DNA of 64,000 nt from Negativicutes bacterium (GCA_009929485.1 SAAJ01000002.1:62001-126000), one strand, 5' to 3'; counted from the stretch's first letter, positions 36,725-47,386 are shown. The notes: a model not told the origin generated them from the letters alone. Program-made: numbers and translations.

Positions 36725-39700
36725 TTAATCCGCTTGCGGCTGTACTTCTGCGCCGACAACATCCACCAGACTAGCTGCCACTTGCTGTTCTTCCCGCCCC
36801 GGTCGCTGCCGACGGCGCTGTTCATCTCGCAATTGCTTAAACGCAACGGACATCATCAGCTTAATCCGGTTTAATTGATTCACTTCGCTGGCGCCAGGAT
36901 CATAGTCAACAGCCGCTATATTGGCCTTCGCATAACGGCGCTTCAGCTCTTTCATTACGCCTTTGCCTGTAATGTGATTGGGCAGACAGGCGAACGGCTG
37001 CATGCAGATAATATTAGGCGCGCCGCCCTCAATCAATTCCACCATTTCCGCGGTCAAGAGCCAGCCTTCACCGGTTTGATTCCCTAAAGAAACAATCCCC
37101 TTGACCTTCTGCGCTAATTCATCAATAGACTCAATATGGCGAAAACGCGAACTTTGAGCCAGAGCTTGAATCACGTCTTTGCGGAACCAATTGATTAACT
37201 TAATATAGCCTTTGCTGACAAGTTGGTCAATACGGCTCCCCGATAAATACTGGTAACGATATTCATCATCGTATAGGCAGTACAAAATGAAATCGGTCAA
37301 ATCCGGCACAACCGCCTCGCCGCCTTCGCGCTCAATAATGCCGACAACGTCATTATTGGCATCCGGGTGAAATTTAACAAGAATTTCGCCAACAAGGCCT
37401 ACTTTTGGTTTTTCCTCCTGCCTCAAAGGCAATTTTTCAAAGTCCGCCACTAAGCGTCGGACATTATCGCGAAACTGGCCACGGTCACCATTGGCCACAT
37501 TTAGTTTGCACCGTTCCACCCATGTCGCATACAGCTTTTCCGCAGAACCGGCCACCGACTCATAGGGCCGTGTGCGATATAGTACGCGCATCAGCACATC
37601 ACCGTACAGCATGGCCAAAATCAGCCGTTTCACCATGCCCGCTGATACATTAAAGCCGGGATTACTTTCCATGCCGCCAAAGTTGGCGGAAATAACCGGC
37701 GTGTTGGCAAAACCAGCTTCCCGCAAAGCCCGCCGCAAAAAGCCGATATAATTGGTAGCCCTGCAGCCGCCGCCAGTCTGGGAAATCAGCAGCGCCGTCG
37801 TCTCTGGATCGTACCTCCCGGACTGCAATGCTTGAATAAGCTGTCCCACCACCATCACCGCCGGATAGCAAGCGTCATTGTTCACGTACCGCAAGCCTTC
37901 TTCCACCGCTTGCTTGTTCGCCGACTCCAATACTTCTAAATGATAACCTGACGAAGACATGGCCGCCTGCATAAATTGAAAGTGAATCGGAGACATTTGC
38001 GGACACAAAATAGTATGGGTCTTTTTCATGGCTTTGGTAAAAGGAGATTTAATAACTAACGGCGTTTTTTCCGCCACAGACGCCCCAAGGCGTTCCCGTT
38101 CACGCACCGCCGCCAGCAAGGACCTGATCCGGATGCGCACCGCGCCTAGGTTGCTGCCCTCGTCGATCTTCAGGACCGTATACACCTTCCCGGCCCGTAC
38201 GAGAATATCGGAAACCTGATCCGTCGTAATGGCGTCCAAGCCGCACCCAAAGGAATTCAACTGTACCAGTTCCAGCTCCGGCTGCTGCGCCACCAACTGC
38301 GCCGCCCGGTACAAGCGAGAATGATACACCCATTGATCCACAACGCCCAGCGGTTTTGGCGCTGCCGCCATGTGCGAAACGGCATCCTCAGTCAACACAG
38401 CCAAACCGTTAGCTAAAATCAAGTCTGGAATGCCATGATGCACTTCCGGATCAATATGATAGGGATGACCCGCCAGGACAATTCCCGTACGTCCGGTTTC
38501 CGTCAAGTACTGCAGCGCTTTTTCGCCCATCTCCCGTATATCGGAACGAAAACGATCCATTTCCAGATAAGCGCGGCGCACCGCTTTTTTAACCTCGCCG
38601 TAAGGCAAGTGCAGAAACGCCAATTCTTCCTGCAGCCGCTTAGCCAAGCGTTTCGGATCATCCAAAGGCAAGAACGGCTGCACCAACCGCACGCCTTCTG
38701 CTTCCAGCACATCCATGTTATTGCGCACAACTTCCGGATAACTTCCCACGACAGGACAGTTATAATGATTGTCCGCATCTGTAAATTCCTTACTCTCCAT
38801 AGGAATGCAAGGATAAAAAATGAAAGGCGCTCCCTTATGGGCCAAATCCATAATATGCCCATGCACCAGCTTAGCCGGATAGCAAACCGTTTGGGATGGA
38901 ATGGTCTCTAAGCCGCGATTGAACAGTTCTTTAGACGAAGGAGCCGAAAGTTCAACCCGAAAACCAAGCTCATTGAAAAAAGTGAACCAAAAGGGATAAT
39001 TCTCATATAGATTCAAAACCCTGGGAATACCCACACGCCCTCGCGGCGCTTCTTCCGCCGCTAACGGACGATACGAGCCAAAAAGCCGGCGATACTTATA
39101 AGCGTATAAATTGGGAAGCTCTGCATTGGTCTTAGCCTGTCCGGCGCCTCGCTCGCAGCGGTTTCCCGAAATAAAACGACGTCCGTCGGTAAAACGATTG
39201 ATCGTCAGCAGACAATTGTTGCCGCATTGGCCGCACCGGTGGATATCCGTTTCCACTGCAAAACGCTGCAGCTCCGCCAAAGACAACAAGCCGGTCTCCG
39301 CCTTGCCGTCCCATTGCTCCAACGCCAAAAGCGCCGCGCCAAAAGCGCCCATTAAACCGGCAATGTCCGGCCGAATCACCTCGCGGCCAATAGACAGTTC
39401 GAAGGCGCGCAACACAGCGTCGTTGAAGAACGTGCCGCCTTGCACTACAATATGTTCCCCCAATTCTTCGGGTCTGCTGATTTTTATGACCTTGTACAAC
39501 GCATTGCGCACAACCGAATACGCTAAACCAGCGGAAATATCGCCAACTGCAGCGCCTTCCTTTTGCGCCTGCTTCACTTTGGAATTCATAAACACCGTGC
39601 AGCGCGATCCCAAATCAACAGGATGACCGGATGTCAGCGCCGCAGCCGCAAAGGCCTTCACATCAAGTCCCAAGGAGTTGGCGAAGGTCTCCAAAAAGGA

Positions 39701-41059
39701 GCCGCACCCGGAAGAGCAGGCTTCATTCAGCAAAACTCGGTCAATAATGCCTTCTTTCACATGAAGGCACTTCATGTCCTGTCCGCCGATATCTAAAATG
39801 AAAGACACCCCAGGCAAGAAAAAATTAGCCGCTTTATAATGGGCCACCGTCTCCACTTCGCCGATATCCACGCCCAAGGCCGCCTGAATCAAAGCTTCGC
39901 CATAGCCGGTCACCGCGCTTTGGCGAATTTTGGCCTCTTTAGGCAGCTTCCGGTATAATTCCTGCAAAATCGAAACCACTGTAGCCAAGGGATTCCCTTC
40001 ATTGCTGCCATACCAAGAGAATAAAAGCTGTCCGCCCTCGTCAAGCAAAGCCGCCTTCGTAGTGGTCGAGCCCACGTCAATGCCTAAAAAGCAGTCTCCC
40101 GCAAAAGAAGCCAGCTCCCGCCGAGCCACTTTCGAGCGACCGTGACGCCGAAAAAAGTCAGTCTTATCTTCCTCCTCGGCAAACAACGGCGTCAACGAAG
40201 CAATTTCCCGTTCCACCGCTACATTGCGCAAAGCCAATGCTTTTTCTCTCACCTCGACAAAGCGGCAGACTTCATGTTCCTTGGATAGCAGCGCCGCTCC
40301 CAAAGCCACAAAGTACTGCGAATTTTCCGGAAAAACGACTTCGTCTTCCTTCAGCTTCAGCGATTCGGAAAAGCGCTGCCGCAGCGCCGACAGGAAGAAT
40401 AAAGGCCCCCCTAAAAAAGCCACTCGCCCGCGAATACTGCGGCCGCAAGCCAGCCCGCCCACCGTCTGATCGACAACTGCTTGCAAAATGGAGGCGGCAA
40501 TATCGGTTTTTGCCGCGCCTTCGTTGAGCAACGGCTGTACGTCGGTTTTCGCAAAAACACCGCACCGGGCGGCAATCGGATACAACGTGCTATGTTGCAA
40601 AGCCAGTTCGTTCAGCCCTGCCGCGTCGGTTTGCAAGAGAGCCGCCATTTGGTCGATGAAAGCGCCTGTACCGCCGGCGCAGGTTTCATTCATGCGCTGA
40701 TCCACGCCTTGATCAAAAAAAGTAATCTTTGCGTCCTCGCCGCCCAGCTCAATAGCCACATCGGTTTGCGGAATGTAGCGTCCGATGCTTTCCGTACAGG
40801 CTACTACTTCCTGAACAAACGGGATTTGCAGCCATTCCGCCACGGCAATTCCGCCAGAGCCAGCAGCAGCAATGGTGATTTCAGCCTCAGGAAACTCCGC
40901 ATACGCTTCGTCCACTAATGAAATTACAGTTGTACGCACATCTGAGAGATGGCGTCGGTAGCGGCTATATACAAGACGATCATTTGCATCGGTAATGACA
41001 ATTTTTACTGTTGTTGACCCTACATCAAGCCCGGCCTGATAATGCTTACGCAAAACCAT
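36725..41059 (-). CDS. Giant acyl-CoA dehydratase activase (BadF/HgdC type, fused)
   Basis: About 1,444 residues from the ATG at 41059 after GGAGGTGGAGGA. Two ASKHA ATPase domains come in tandem ([17 protein letters not shown] near 10; [16 protein letters not shown] near 325), each with the [16 protein letters not shown] region and Cys ([29 protein letters not shown]) used for the bridging [4Fe-4S] cluster. A DUF2229 region and a HgdB-like C-terminal half with more Cys ([22 protein letters not shown]) follow. HgdC-type activators use ATP to push one electron into 2-hydroxyacyl-CoA dehydratases. Large fused members of this COG1924/COG3580 type are widespread in anaerobes and their partners are mostly undefined; no separate dehydratase gene is nearby. 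Confidence 0.88.
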   Translation of the reverse strand: MVLRKHYQAGLDVGSTTVKIVITDANDRLVYSRYRRHLSDVRTTVISLVDEAYAEFPEAEITIAAAGSGGIAVAEWLQIPFVQEVVACTESIGRYIPQTDVAIELGGEDAKITFFDQGVDQRMNETCAGGTGAFIDQMAALLQTDAAGLNELALQHSTLYPIAARCGVFAKTDVQPLLNEGAAKTDIAASILQAVVDQTVGGLACGRSIRGRVAFLGGPLFFLSALRQRFSESLKLKEDEVVFPENSQYFVALGAALLSKEHEVCRFVEVREKALALRNVAVEREIASLTPLFAEEEDKTDFFRRHGRSKVARRELASFAGDCFLGIDVGSTTTKAALLDEGGQLLFSWYGSNEGNPLATVVSILQELYRKLPKEAKIRQSAVTGYGEALIQAALGVDIGEVETVAHYKAANFFLPGVSFILDIGGQDMKCLHVKEGIIDRVLLNEACSSGCGSFLETFANSLGLDVKAFAAAALTSGHPVDLGSRCTVFMNSKVKQAQKEGAAVGDISAGLAYSVVRNALYKVIKISRPEELGEHIVVQGGTFFNDAVLRAFELSIGREVIRPDIAGLMGAFGAALLALEQWDGKAETGLLSLAELQRFAVETDIHRCGQCGNNCLLTINRFTDGRRFISGNRCERGAGQAKTNAELPNLYAYKYRRLFGSYRPLAAEEAPRGRVGIPRVLNLYENYPFWFTFFNELGFRVELSAPSSKELFNRGLETIPSQTVCYPAKLVHGHIMDLAHKGAPFIFYPCIPMESKEFTDADNHYNCPVVGSYPEVVRNNMDVLEAEGVRLVQPFLPLDDPKRLAKRLQEELAFLHLPYGEVKKAVRRAYLEMDRFRSDIREMGEKALQYLTETGRTGIVLAGHPYHIDPEVHHGIPDLILANGLAVLTEDAVSHMAAAPKPLGVVDQWVYHSRLYRAAQLVAQQPELELVQLNSFGCGLDAITTDQVSDILVRAGKVYTVLKIDEGSNLGAVRIRIRSLLAAVRERERLGASVAEKTPLVIKSPFTKAMKKTHTILCPQMSPIHFQFMQAAMSSSGYHLEVLESANKQAVEEGLRYVNNDACYPAVMVVGQLIQALQSGRYDPETTALLISQTGGGCRATNYIGFLRRALREAGFANTPVISANFGGMESNPGFNVSAGMVKRLILAMLYGDVLMRVLYRTRPYESVAGSAEKLYATWVERCKLNVANGDRGQFRDNVRRLVADFEKLPLRQEEKPKVGLVGEILVKFHPDANNDVVGIIEREGGEAVVPDLTDFILYCLYDDEYRYQYLSGSRIDQLVSKGYIKLINWFRKDVIQALAQSSRFRHIESIDELAQKVKGIVSLGNQTGEGWLLTAEMVELIEGGAPNIICMQPFACLPNHITGKGVMKELKRRYAKANIAAVDYDPGASEVNQLNRIKLMMSVAFKQLRDEQRRRQRPGREEQQVAASLVDVVGAEVQPQAD

Positions 41060-41216
41060 TCCTCCACCTCCACGCATTTCTCCAGCTTCCCCTCAGGCAA
41101 GCACGCTCTACCTAAAAATCCGTAGACTAAGATTCCCCAAAAACAGTCAAATTCCTGCTTATATGTGCAAAAACAAGCAAAAAATAATTCCTTTTGCTCC
41201 TTTTCTCCCTTTGAGC

Positions 41217-41245
41217 ACTATATATTTACCAAGAACTTCTGCCAA
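41217..41245 (-). promoter_or_regulatory. Promoter of the activase gene
   Basis: Minus strand TTGGCA (41240-41245), a 17-nt spacer, and TATAGT (41217-41222), giving a leader of about 150 nt. The rest of the 41060-41386 gap holds the glnS terminator and AT-rich DNA with no further signal. Confidence 0.7.
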
Positions 41246-41335
41246 CAAAGAGATTACCCATAAATTGCAAGCAAGAGTTATTAATGCATTATAGATATAT
41301 TCCTCCACACAGGTCCATAAATCCTGCTAAAACAG

Positions 41336-41364
41336 AAAAAAAGCGTGCTCGAAGGCACGCTTTT
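41336..41364 (-). terminator. Intrinsic terminator of glnS
   Basis: AAAGCGTGCC/GGCACGCTTTT-type stem with T7 on the minus strand, about 20 nt after the glnS stop. Confidence 0.88.
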
Positions 41365-41386
41365 CTACTATTTATGTCATCTTATG

Positions 41387-43072
41387 TCATCCTTGGTTCT
41401 TTTGAACCTTGGCCCAGGAATCACGCAAGCCAACAACACGATTGAACACCAGGGCGTCTGCTTTAGACTCTACTGTGTCCACGCAGAAATATCCGGTACG
41501 CAGGAATTGATAATGAGTTCCCGGGGCCGCTGAAGCCAGCGACGGCTCCACCATGGCTTCCACAATCTCCAAAGAAGCCGGATTCATGCGATTTGCAAAA
41601 TCAGTGCTGTCTACGCCCTCTTCTTCGGGCAGCAACAGATAATCATACAAACGCACCTGCGCCTTTTTCGCATGCGCCGCCGAAACCCAATGCAGTACGC
41701 CTTTGACTTTTTTCGCGCTGTTGGGACCGCCGCTTTTGGTATCCGCATCATAGGTGCACCGCACCTCTAGGATATTGCCGTTTTCGTCTTTCACTACTTC
41801 TTCGCAGCAAATAATATAGGCATGCTTGAGGCGCACTTCTTTGCCCGGAGCCAAACGGAAAAACTTTTTCGCCGGTTCCTCCATGAAATCCTCTTGCTCA
41901 ATATACAGTTCTCGGCCAAATGGAATCTGCCGCTCGCCCATCTCCGAATTTTCCGGATTATTCTCCGCGCTCAGCCATTCTTCCTGGCCTTCCGGGTAGT
42001 TGGTGATAACCACTTTGAGCGGCCGCAGCACCGCCATGGCCCGTGCCGCCTTGGCATTGAGGTCTTCCCGCACACAATGCTCCAGCATCGCCACATCGAC
42101 TTGGCTGTTGCTTTTCGCCACGCCAATGCGCTCGCAAAAATCACGAATAGCTGCTGCCGTATAGCCTCTGCGCCGCAAACCGGAAATGGTAGGCATCCGA
42201 GGATCGTCCCAGCCGCTGACGCGGCCTTCCTCCACTAAACGCCGCAAATAGCGCTTGCTCATGATCGTCCGGGTAAGATTGAGCCGAGCAAATTCAATCT
42301 GCTGCGGCCGTGGATCAAAGCCCAATGCCGTCAGCGTCCAATCATAAAGAGGCCGATGATCCTCAAATTCCAAGGTGCAGATGGAATGAGTAATGCCCTC
42401 TAACGCGTCAGAAACCGGATGGGCGTAATCATACATCGGATAAATGCACCAGGCGTCTCCTGTGCGATGATGGTGCGCCCGCATGATCCGGTACAATACA
42501 GGATCGCGCATATTCAAATTCGGCGAAGCCATATCGATTTTCGCCCGCAGCGTCCGGCTGCCGTCAGCAAATTCTCCGGCCCGCATACGCCCAAACAAAT
42601 CGAGGTTTTCTTCAACACTGCGATTGCGGCAAGGGCTTTCCTTGCCTGGCTCGGTCAAGGTGCCCCGATGTTCGCGCATTTGCTCCGCCGTCAAATCGCA
42701 AACAAAGGCCTTGCCGTCGCGAATTAATCGACAGGCGCACTCATAGAGCTTCTCAAAATAATCGGAGGCATAAAAGCGGCGCTCTTGCCAGTCAAACCCC
42801 AGCCAATGTACATCTTCTTGAATCGAGTCAACATATTCGGTTTCCTCTTTACTGGGATTTGTATCATCAAAACGCAAGTTGCATTGCCCGCCATACTCCA
42901 AGGCCAAGCCAAAATTCAGGCAGATGGACTTGGCATGACCGATATGTAAATAGCCGTTCGGCTCAGGCGGAAAGCGGGTATGCACCTTCTGACCGTACTT
43001 ATTGGTTTTATTATCTTCATTAATAATAGCTTGAATGAAATGCGTAGAGACAAAAGATTCATCTGTGCTCAT
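41387..43072 (-). CDS. glnS: Glutaminyl-tRNA synthetase
   Basis: 561 residues from the ATG at 43072 after AAAGGAGTCAGCATA. It is a class I enzyme that attaches Gln directly to tRNA-Gln. [16 protein letters not shown] is the HIGH box and [15 protein letters not shown] the KMSKS-like loop, followed by the two-barrel anticodon-binding domain. The length matches E. coli GlnS (about 554). Most Firmicutes lack GlnS and use the Glu-tRNA/GatCAB route, so this gene is probably an old acquisition from a proteobacterial-type lineage. It ends in its own terminator and is followed upstream by the second copy of the intergenic repeat. Confidence 0.95.
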   Translation of the reverse strand: MSTDESFVSTHFIQAIINEDNKTNKYGQKVHTRFPPEPNGYLHIGHAKSICLNFGLALEYGGQCNLRFDDTNPSKEETEYVDSIQEDVHWLGFDWQERRFYASDYFEKLYECACRLIRDGKAFVCDLTAEQMREHRGTLTEPGKESPCRNRSVEENLDLFGRMRAGEFADGSRTLRAKIDMASPNLNMRDPVLYRIMRAHHHRTGDAWCIYPMYDYAHPVSDALEGITHSICTLEFEDHRPLYDWTLTALGFDPRPQQIEFARLNLTRTIMSKRYLRRLVEEGRVSGWDDPRMPTISGLRRRGYTAAAIRDFCERIGVAKSNSQVDVAMLEHCVREDLNAKAARAMAVLRPLKVVITNYPEGQEEWLSAENNPENSEMGERQIPFGRELYIEQEDFMEEPAKKFFRLAPGKEVRLKHAYIICCEEVVKDENGNILEVRCTYDADTKSGGPNSAKKVKGVLHWVSAAHAKKAQVRLYDYLLLPEEEGVDSTDFANRMNPASLEIVEAMVEPSLASAAPGTHYQFLRTGYFCVDTVESKADALVFNRVVGLRDSWAKVQKNQG

Positions 43073-43147
43073 TATGCTGACTCCTTTATTCTGTATTCTA
43101 TTATAGTATTTTAGCATAGCTTTTTAGGCCAGGGCCAGAGAAAAAAT

Positions 43148-43294
43148 ATTGAACAAGAGTAGAGGGAGTAAATGGAGGGAACGCAGGAAGGTTACTGAGT
43201 ACGAGTTTAACAGGAGAAAATGGAGATTCTCTAATAGCCAGCCGCCGGTTTTTTTGCGGCTTTTGGGGAGCAAGGCAGTCCGCAGGACGCAAAA
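43148..43294 (+). repeat. Intergenic repeat, copy 2
   Basis: Same ordered blocks as 20074-20232 (ATTGAACAAGAG, TGGAGGG, ACGCAGGA, GAGTACGAGTTT, AACAGGAG, GGAGCAAG, GTCCGCAGGACG). Where copy 1 has the large palindrome this copy has a short GCCGC/GCGGC hairpin. As with copy 1, a strong terminator hairpin follows directly. Confidence 0.75.
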
Positions 43295-43321
43295 GAAGCC
43301 TCGGTCATCCGAGGCTTCTTT
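43291..43321. terminator. Intrinsic terminator of aspA
   Basis: AAGAAGCCTCGG/CCGAGGCTTCTT stem with a short loop, 25 nt beyond the aspA stop. Confidence 0.85.
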
Positions 43322-43346
43322 GCAAACCTTCTTGCTTAACAGTTTC

Positions 43347-44753
43347 TCACTTCACTAACAGTTTTTTGCCGGCAATACCCGGTACGGTCATTTCTTCCGG
43401 TGACAGGATAATATCCATAGCTTCTTGGGTCAAAAGCTTCTTCTCCAGAATCAAATCGCGGATAGGGCGGCCTGTGGCATACGCTTCTTTGGCCAGCATC
43501 GAAGAGTTTTCATACCCAACATGCGGCAGCAACGCGGTAACAATACCCACGCTGTTATCCAGCCATTTCTGGCATTGCTTTTCATCTGCTTCCACCTTTT
43601 CCACGCACAACGTACGGAAGGTATGCACCACATTGGTCAACATCGTCATCGAATTAAAGATATTATACGCCATGACCGGCTCCATAACGTTGAGCTCAAA
43701 CTGACCGTTCTCTACTCCCAAAGTCACCGCCAAATCATTGCCGATAACCTGGTAGCAGGTCTGATTGAGCACTTCCGGAATAACCGGGTTCACTTTGCCG
43801 GGCATAATGGAAGAACCGGGCTGACGCGGCGGCAGTTTCAGTTCGCCCAAACCGCAGCGAGGACCGGACGCCATCAAACGGAAGTCGTTAGCCATCTTAA
43901 TCAGCGGCAGCGCCGTGATTTTCATCGCGCCGGAGATATCCGCAAAGCCATCGGTATTTTGGGTGGCATCCATCAAATTGTCAGCCGTAACAAAGGGTTC
44001 GCCGGTGATTTCAGCCAGTTGTTTCACTACTTCTACAATATACTCAGGTTCGGCATTTAAGCCGGTACCGACGGCAGTAGCGCCCATATTGACGGCATGC
44101 AGGTGATCCAAAGCCGTTTCAATACGTTTAGCGCCGCGACGAACCGCCGACGCATGCGAAGCAAATTCCTGGCCCAGCGTAACAGGCACGGCATCCTGCA
44201 AATGAGTCCGACCCATTTTCATAACCCGCTTGAATTTCTCGGCCTTAACTTCCAGCGCCTCCGCCAATTCACGCAGCGCCTTCACCAGCAAACGTCCTTT
44301 TTGAATGGCGCAAACTTTAATGGCTGTCGGGAAGGCGTCGTTAGTAGACTGCGCCATATTCGCATGATTATTCGGCGATATCCGGTCATAGTTCCCTTTT
44401 TTATCGCCGAGAATCTCCAGAGCCCGATTGCAAAGCACTTCATTGGTATTCATATTGATCGAGGTGCCGGCGCCACCCTGAATGGGATCCACCGGAAATT
44501 GATCATGCAGTTTTCCCTCAATAATTTCATCTGCCGCTGCAACAAGAGCATTGCCAATCGTTTGATCCAAGCGTCCTGTCGCCATATTGGCCTTAGCCGC
44601 CGCCTTTTTCACCATCGCCAGGGCAACAATGAAATCGCTGTCCAGATTGTGGCCTGTGATACGGAAATTCTCCATGGCTCGCATGGTTTGCACTCCGTAA
44701 TACACCTCGTCCGCTACTTGCAATTCTCCGAGAAAATCATGTTCTAAACGCAT
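43347..44753 (-). CDS. aspA: Aspartate ammonia-lyase
   Basis: 468 residues from the ATG at 44753, which lies 8 nt after AAGGGGG; another ATG two codons upstream is too close to it. It splits aspartate into fumarate and ammonia. RLEHDFLGELQVADEVYYGVQT is the AspA-type opening, DPIQGGAGTSINMNTNEV and SPNNHANMAQSTNDAFPTA form the active-site regions, and GSSIMPGKVNPVIPE is the superfamily signature with the catalytic Ser loop. Class II fumarase is the close relative; the N-terminus and the adjacent dicarboxylate transporter favour aspartase. Confidence 0.92.
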   Translation of the reverse strand: MRLEHDFLGELQVADEVYYGVQTMRAMENFRITGHNLDSDFIVALAMVKKAAAKANMATGRLDQTIGNALVAAADEIIEGKLHDQFPVDPIQGGAGTSINMNTNEVLCNRALEILGDKKGNYDRISPNNHANMAQSTNDAFPTAIKVCAIQKGRLLVKALRELAEALEVKAEKFKRVMKMGRTHLQDAVPVTLGQEFASHASAVRRGAKRIETALDHLHAVNMGATAVGTGLNAEPEYIVEVVKQLAEITGEPFVTADNLMDATQNTDGFADISGAMKITALPLIKMANDFRLMASGPRCGLGELKLPPRQPGSSIMPGKVNPVIPEVLNQTCYQVIGNDLAVTLGVENGQFELNVMEPVMAYNIFNSMTMLTNVVHTFRTLCVEKVEADEKQCQKWLDNSVGIVTALLPHVGYENSSMLAKEAYATGRPIRDLILEKKLLTQEAMDIILSPEEMTVPGIAGKKLLVK

Positions 44754-44820
44754 AACCATTTCCCCCTTTTCATTTCTCCCACAGTTGCTTTTCAAAAGCG
44801 CCGTGTTTTGTACAACTTAT

Positions 44821-44840
44821 TGTATATTTTGTATACATGT
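44821..44840 (-). promoter_or_regulatory. Candidate operator in the aspA leader
   Basis: TGTATA...TATACA-type palindromes centred on TTGTATACA (44829-44837), a GntR-like arrangement. The same TGTATACA core occurs upstream of the dicarboxylate transporter at 46517-46524. Confidence 0.4.
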
Positions 44841-44886
44841 ATGCCCAATTGAAAAGGCAGATTTTTCTGCCCTCTTTCTTGAGTTC

Positions 44887-44915
44887 ATTATACCTCTCCA
44901 AAATCTCCTTTGCAA
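44887..44915 (-). promoter_or_regulatory. aspA promoter
   Basis: Minus strand TTGCAA (44910-44915), a 17-nt spacer, and TATAAT (44887-44892). A small GGCAGA/TCTGCC hairpin follows in the leader. Confidence 0.7.
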
Positions 44916-44991
44916 GGCAAAAGTTACACTTATTTTCACATAAACCGCTTATAATTCCTGCAAAATCCATGCATATGTTATTTTTTTGATT

Positions 44992-46395
44992 TTACCAAAT
45001 TCCCAGCAATTTCATCCAAGGCATCCCAATACCGAGCCAGATCAAAATGTGCACGGTTGCCAAAACAAAGCCTATTTTCCAAAACTCGCCCATAGTAATA
45101 TAGCCAGCGCCAAAAAATATCGGTGTTACCCCGCAAGCAAAGTGAGTCAGCATGGAGCAAGTATTAGCAAAAACGCCTAATAAAATGGCTGTCAACAGCA
45201 CAGGCGCTCCCGCCGCCACGGCTACAGTCGCAAACGCTCCGAACAAAGCCATAACATGAGCCGTATTACTGGCGAAGCCGTAGTGAACGTAATTATAAAC
45301 AATGAAAAGCACAATTAACATCGTCAACCATTCAATCCCGGCTAACTGCGCACCTACAGCCGAAGCAAACCAACTCATCAAGCCGAACTTAGCCAAATAG
45401 GAAGCCATATTAACCAAAACGCCCATCCAAATGAGCACATCCCAGGCGCCTTTTTCGTCCAACACATCTTCCCAGTCAAGCACCTTGGTCAGCAGCATGG
45501 CTGACAAACCGGCAATCGCAATAAAAGCGGAATCAAAATTAGTAATTGAGGTGGTGGCCCAAAGCGCCAAGGCCGCGCCAAAAATCACCGTGAGAATTTT
45601 TTCGGCAGAACTCATGGGGCCCATGCGCTGCAGCTCATCCCTCGCCAGCGTCTTCGCCTCCGGCGTTTCTTTGATTTCCGGCGGATAAAGCTTGTAAATC
45701 AAATAAGGAAAGAAAATCGTACAGATCGCACCTGGAAGCGAGGTAGCTAAAAACCAATCCATCCAGGTGATGGTCTGGCCAAACAAGTCTTGCGTCAATT
45801 TCACGGCCACTACATTATTGGAAGCCGCCGTCATAAAGATTGAAGCGCTGATAATTACCGCGCTATAGGCGCTGAACATGAGGTAAGCGCCTACCCTGCG
45901 TCGTGACGGCCCCGGTTCCGAGCCAAAGGCGGTACACAAGCTGCGCGTAATAGGATAAATAATACCGCCGCCTCGCGCCGTATTAGAAGGAGTAAAAGGC
46001 GCCACAATCAAGTCAGTAAAAGAAAGCGTATAGGCCAGTTTTAAAGTACTGCTGCCGAAACGTTCCATCAAAACGAAGGCAATCCGTCGTCCCAAGCCTG
46101 TTTTTATAAAACCTTTGGAAAACATAAAGGCAGCTACAATCAGCCAGATAACCGTAGCGGAAAACCCTTCCAGCGCTTGCCCCGGCTTCAGCACGCCTGT
46201 AAATACAACGGTAGCTAAACCAATAACAGCTGCAGAGCCAATAGCAACCGGCTGTAAGATAAAGGCGGCAATCGTGGCGATAAAAACGGCTAACAGATGC
46301 CATGCCTCCACCTTGACGCCTTCCGGCAGCGGCGCAAACCAAATTCCCAGACCGATCAACGCACACAACACACCGCGAATCAACTTACCCTTCAC
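44992..46395 (-). CDS. DASS/CitT-family dicarboxylate transporter
   Basis: 467 residues with about 12 helices; GTG start at 46395 after GGAGGGTGTAAAAC. Family marks are LIVAAFMFSKGFIKTGLGRRIAF, FTPSNTARGGGIIYPI and the second SNT-like stretch MTAASNNVVAVKL, which form the substrate and sodium sites. It carries C4-dicarboxylates, tricarboxylates or related anions, often as an antiporter. The aspA gene lies immediately downstream on the same strand with its own promoter, so malate/fumarate/succinate exchange linked to aspartate breakdown is a reasonable reading; the exact ions are not readable. Confidence 0.92.
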   Translation of the reverse strand: MKGKLIRGVLCALIGLGIWFAPLPEGVKVEAWHLLAVFIATIAAFILQPVAIGSAAVIGLATVVFTGVLKPGQALEGFSATVIWLIVAAFMFSKGFIKTGLGRRIAFVLMERFGSSTLKLAYTLSFTDLIVAPFTPSNTARGGGIIYPITRSLCTAFGSEPGPSRRRVGAYLMFSAYSAVIISASIFMTAASNNVVAVKLTQDLFGQTITWMDWFLATSLPGAICTIFFPYLIYKLYPPEIKETPEAKTLARDELQRMGPMSSAEKILTVIFGAALALWATTSITNFDSAFIAIAGLSAMLLTKVLDWEDVLDEKGAWDVLIWMGVLVNMASYLAKFGLMSWFASAVGAQLAGIEWLTMLIVLFIVYNYVHYGFASNTAHVMALFGAFATVAVAAGAPVLLTAILLGVFANTCSMLTHFACGVTPIFFGAGYITMGEFWKIGFVLATVHILIWLGIGMPWMKLLGIW

Positions 46396-46516
46396 GTTTT
46401 ACACCCTCCTGTCTTCTTTCCAACCATCCACACGTAGCAGAATGTTTTACTTACGATTGATAGCTCATCCCACCTCCCTACGATACTTTCTATTTTTGAT
46501 TCTGAATTACGTATTA

Positions 46517-46524
46517 TGTATACA
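46517..46524. promoter_or_regulatory. TGTATACA palindrome upstream of the dicarboxylate transporter
   Basis: An 8-bp perfect palindrome (in TTATGTATACATTATG) in the 341-nt divergent gap, matching the site in the aspA leader. Other content of the gap is a GACAC/GTGTC hairpin (46545-46558) with a T-run on the plus strand, and AT-rich DNA. Confidence 0.35.
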
Positions 46525-46693
46525 TTATGCTGCTAAAAAATTCAGACACTTCTGTGTCCGTTTTTTATTATACGAGATTCTTCTCCACGGGAAAAGCCGT
46601 ATATATCCTCATTTTCATGCATTTTTTATCTTTTTCACTTATAAACCACTGCTTTTCTGCATTTTATTTGATTTTATTTTTTGTTTTTTTCCG

Positions 46694-46702
46694 TGATATA
46701 CT
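46694..46702 (+). promoter_or_regulatory. Extended -10 promoter of the secreted 183-residue protein
   Basis: TGATATACT at 46694-46702 with a T-rich upstream region but no clear -35; 35 nt before the ATG. Confidence 0.5.
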
Positions 46703-46736
46703 GAAATAAAAGATTTTGATCGTAGGAGGGATTTGC

Positions 46737-47288
46737 ATGTATCGTTGGTTTGCTTTGCTGCTTTGCCTTTTCTGCCTCTGGATAAGTCCGGCCACAGTCG
46801 GCGCTTTCCCTGTCGAACGCATTGCCCTCGTTCCAGTTTCCGGCGACATCCCCCCGCAAGTTTCCGCAGCGCTTACGCAAAAAATGGAGCGTGCCTACCG
46901 ACTCCCGATTTACGAACGCGTAACTACGTCTCTCCCTGCCAGTTGGGATGCAGCCGCTTTGGAAGAACTGCGTCGCAATAGCCAGGCCTCCTTGCTGCTG
47001 GCCATCCGCCTTGATACAGTCCAGGAGTTCACGTACAGTCACGGGATGTATGATGACGAGACCTTTGTTTCCATTCGTTTACAAGGGACCTTGTTTTGTC
47101 TCTCCGGCAATCCTCTTTTCATCAAACAGACCCGCAAGCTCAATACCTGGGAAGTACAGCCGCTTAGTGTGAACAGCGGCGTTGAACATCGCCTTTTTTC
47201 AGAAGCAGACGACTGGCTGCTGCGCATTAAAGAAGAACAGCTGCGTTTGCGCGCGGCTCAGCCTCTTGCCGTTCCGACGGAAAGCTAG
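46737..47288 (+). CDS. Small secreted protein, unknown function
   Basis: 183 residues from the ATG at 46737, which follows AGGAGGG. A signal peptide (YRWFALLLCLFCLWISPATVGA) is followed by a compact mixed domain starting FPVERIALVPVSGDIP. The pattern of a strand, an amphipathic helix (VSAALTQKMERAYRLP), then a strand with SLLLAIRLDTVQEF resembles periplasmic TolB-N-like or lipoprotein stress domains that are widespread in Negativicutes, but no family is assigned. A terminator follows at 47353. It stands alone between divergent and tandem neighbours. Confidence 0.75.
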   Translation: MYRWFALLLCLFCLWISPATVGAFPVERIALVPVSGDIPPQVSAALTQKMERAYRLPIYERVTTSLPASWDAAALEELRRNSQASLLLAIRLDTVQEFTYSHGMYDDETFVSIRLQGTLFCLSGNPLFIKQTRKLNTWEVQPLSVNSGVEHRLFSEADDWLLRIKEEQLRLRAAQPLAVPTES

Positions 47289-47352
47289 TAAATATACTTC
47301 TTTTTTTGCAGTCTCTTGCTAAGGACTTTCTCTAAAGTCAGCAACTTGCCCC

Positions 47353-47386
47353 AACCCGCAAGCTCCGCGCTGCGGGTTCTTTTTTT
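47353..47386 (+). terminator. Intrinsic terminator
   Basis: AACCCGCA/TGCGGGTT stem followed by CTTTTTTT, 65 nt after the secreted-protein stop. The remaining 240 nt to the hydrogenase operon are AT-rich and carry only its promoter. Confidence 0.88.

Noticed and set aside
46545-46570. Small GACAC/GTGTC hairpin with T-run on the plus strand
   Set aside because: The stem is only 5 bp and no plus-strand gene ends before it, so I do not call it a terminator.
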